From: a virus
DNA length: 39,661 nucleotides
Strand: one strand, 5' to 3'
Virus record (IMG/VR): IMGVR_UViG_3300025669_000089
Coordinates: 1 to 39,661 of that record
Below, one piece after another: positions 39,305 through 39,661 of the stretch. The position numbers and the translations under genes are program-made. How positions within the stretch are numbered: position 1 is the first letter of the stretch; every line of letters begins with the position of its first letter. Below the pieces are notes generated by a model. The model was not told the origin of the DNA and searched no databases. It worked only from the letters and a program-made list of their open reading frames with translations.

Positions 39305-39661
39305 ACATCAACGGCGAAGAAATTACATTGGATCAGGTGGATAAGATGAAGGTTAATAAAAGACAATGGCGGATTACGCCATTGGGAAACTGGGTCACGC
39401 TCGGAAACGGGGTCAAGCTCGGAAACGGGGTCACGCTCGGAAACGAGGTCACGCTCGGAGACAGGGTCACGCTCGGAAACGAGGTCAAGCTCGGAAACGG
39501 GGTCAAGCTCGGAAACGGGGTCACGCTCGGAGACTGGGTCAAGCTCGGAGACGGGGTCACGCTCGGAGACGGGGTCACGCTCGGAGACGGGGTCAAGCTC
39601 GGAGACAGGGTCACGCTCGGAAACGAGGTCAAGCTCGGAGACGGGGTCACGCTCGGAGACT
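39301..39661 (+). CDS. Left-handed beta-helix (hexapeptide repeat) protein, cut by the window edge
   Basis: The frame starts at TTG 39301 (GAGG 5 nt upstream; overlaps the previous stop as TTGA) and is open to the right edge. An ATG at 39346 with AGGTGG is an alternative. The N-terminus reads LNINGEEITLDQVDKMKVNK. From 39385 the sequence is [L]-G-(N/D)-x-V-(T/K)-L repeats, for example LGNGVKLGNGVTLGNEV, which form left-handed parallel beta-helices in acyltransferases and viral spikes. At least 15 repeats are present. It may be a surface or receptor-binding rod, or a decoy. No catalytic His is seen in the visible part. Confidence 0.75.
   Translation, partial: MNINGEEITLDQVDKMKVNKRQWRITPLGNWVTLGNGVKLGNGVTLGNEVTLGDRVTLGNEVKLGNGVKLGNGVTLGDWVKLGDGVTLGDGVTLGDGVKLGDRVTLGNEVKLGDGVTLGD
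39385..39661 (+). repeat. 18-nt tandem array (15 full units plus a partial)
   Basis: Each unit is GGA-(A/G)AC-NNG-GTC-A(C/A)G-CTC and encodes one beta-helix coil step. Fifteen full copies end at 39654. Codon 2 is AAC or GAC, codon 3 is TGG, GGG, GAG or AGG, and codon 5 is ACG or AAG. GGA, GTC and CTC never change. The array continues beyond the window. Confidence 0.9.

Noticed and set aside
39333-39650. Long open frame on the minus strand with Ser/Pro repeats
   Set aside because: It is the mirror of the 18-nt repeat array; the plus frame continues a gene with a start, a ribosome site and a known repeat fold, while this one has neither.
39385-39661. CRISPR array
   Set aside because: Units are contiguous 18-nt repeats in a reading frame without unique spacers.
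39385-39661. Diversity-generating retroelement target
   Set aside because: Variation is not limited to adenines in a template pattern, and no reverse transcriptase or template repeat is seen in the window.

Overview
The window is a stretch of a tailed-phage genome (Caudoviricetes, podovirus-like). It carries TerS and TerL, a P22-like portal, a probable scaffold, an N4-gp56-type major capsid protein, an adaptor, a probable tail nozzle, tail fibre/tailspike proteins and a 1,923-residue 'polyvalent' virion protein. No tail tape measure, sheath or tail tube gene was found. The host is unknown. A predicted outer-membrane-like barrel and several Sec-type signal peptides suggest a Gram-negative, probably environmental, bacterium; this is inference. 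No integrase, repressor or attachment site was recognised.

Layout. Almost everything from about 37.9 kb down to position 1 is on the minus strand and reads right to left. From 37.8 to 34.7 kb lie replication genes: a small Cys protein, a DnaD/replisome-organiser-like protein and a primase-helicase. From 34.5 to 30.0 kb lie a truncated DNA methyltransferase abutting a plus-strand HNH-type gene fragment with its own consensus promoter, several small zinc-site proteins, an ASCH-like protein, a RuvC-like resolvase, an HNH endonuclease and a Tad2 (DUF2829)-like anti-Thoeris candidate. From 29.9 to 17.2 kb lie packaging and head genes, then a run of exported-looking or beta-helix proteins and a GroES-like cochaperonin. 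From 17.2 to 1.8 kb lie tailspike, nozzle, a sigma-like regulator, a long fibre, an S74-chaperone-tailed protein, a coiled-coil protein and the giant polyvalent protein. Next come a predicted structured RNA with an intrinsic terminator (about 1.56-1.40 kb) and five small genes running off the left edge. From 38.1 kb to the right edge, genes are on the plus strand and end in an open reading frame made of 18-nt tandem repeats that encode a left-handed beta-helix.

How it fits together. TerS/TerL/portal/scaffold/capsid would build and fill the head, and the cochaperonin could assist capsid folding. Adaptor, nozzle, fibre and spike proteins would build a short tail. The polyvalent protein, with SAP-like, sliding-clamp-like and zincin-like segments, would be injected with the DNA. 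The sigma-like gene inside the tail block could tune late transcription.

Most unusual points: (1) the hexapeptide array, whose 15 copies differ only at amino-acid-changing positions; (2) a perfect 30-bp inverted repeat 17 kb apart, one copy at the seam of a compositionally mosaic primase gene; (3) the structured RNA plus terminator; (4) the methyltransferase/HNH junction; (5) a sliding-clamp-like segment in the polyvalent protein. All calls come from reading the sequence by eye; no database search was run.
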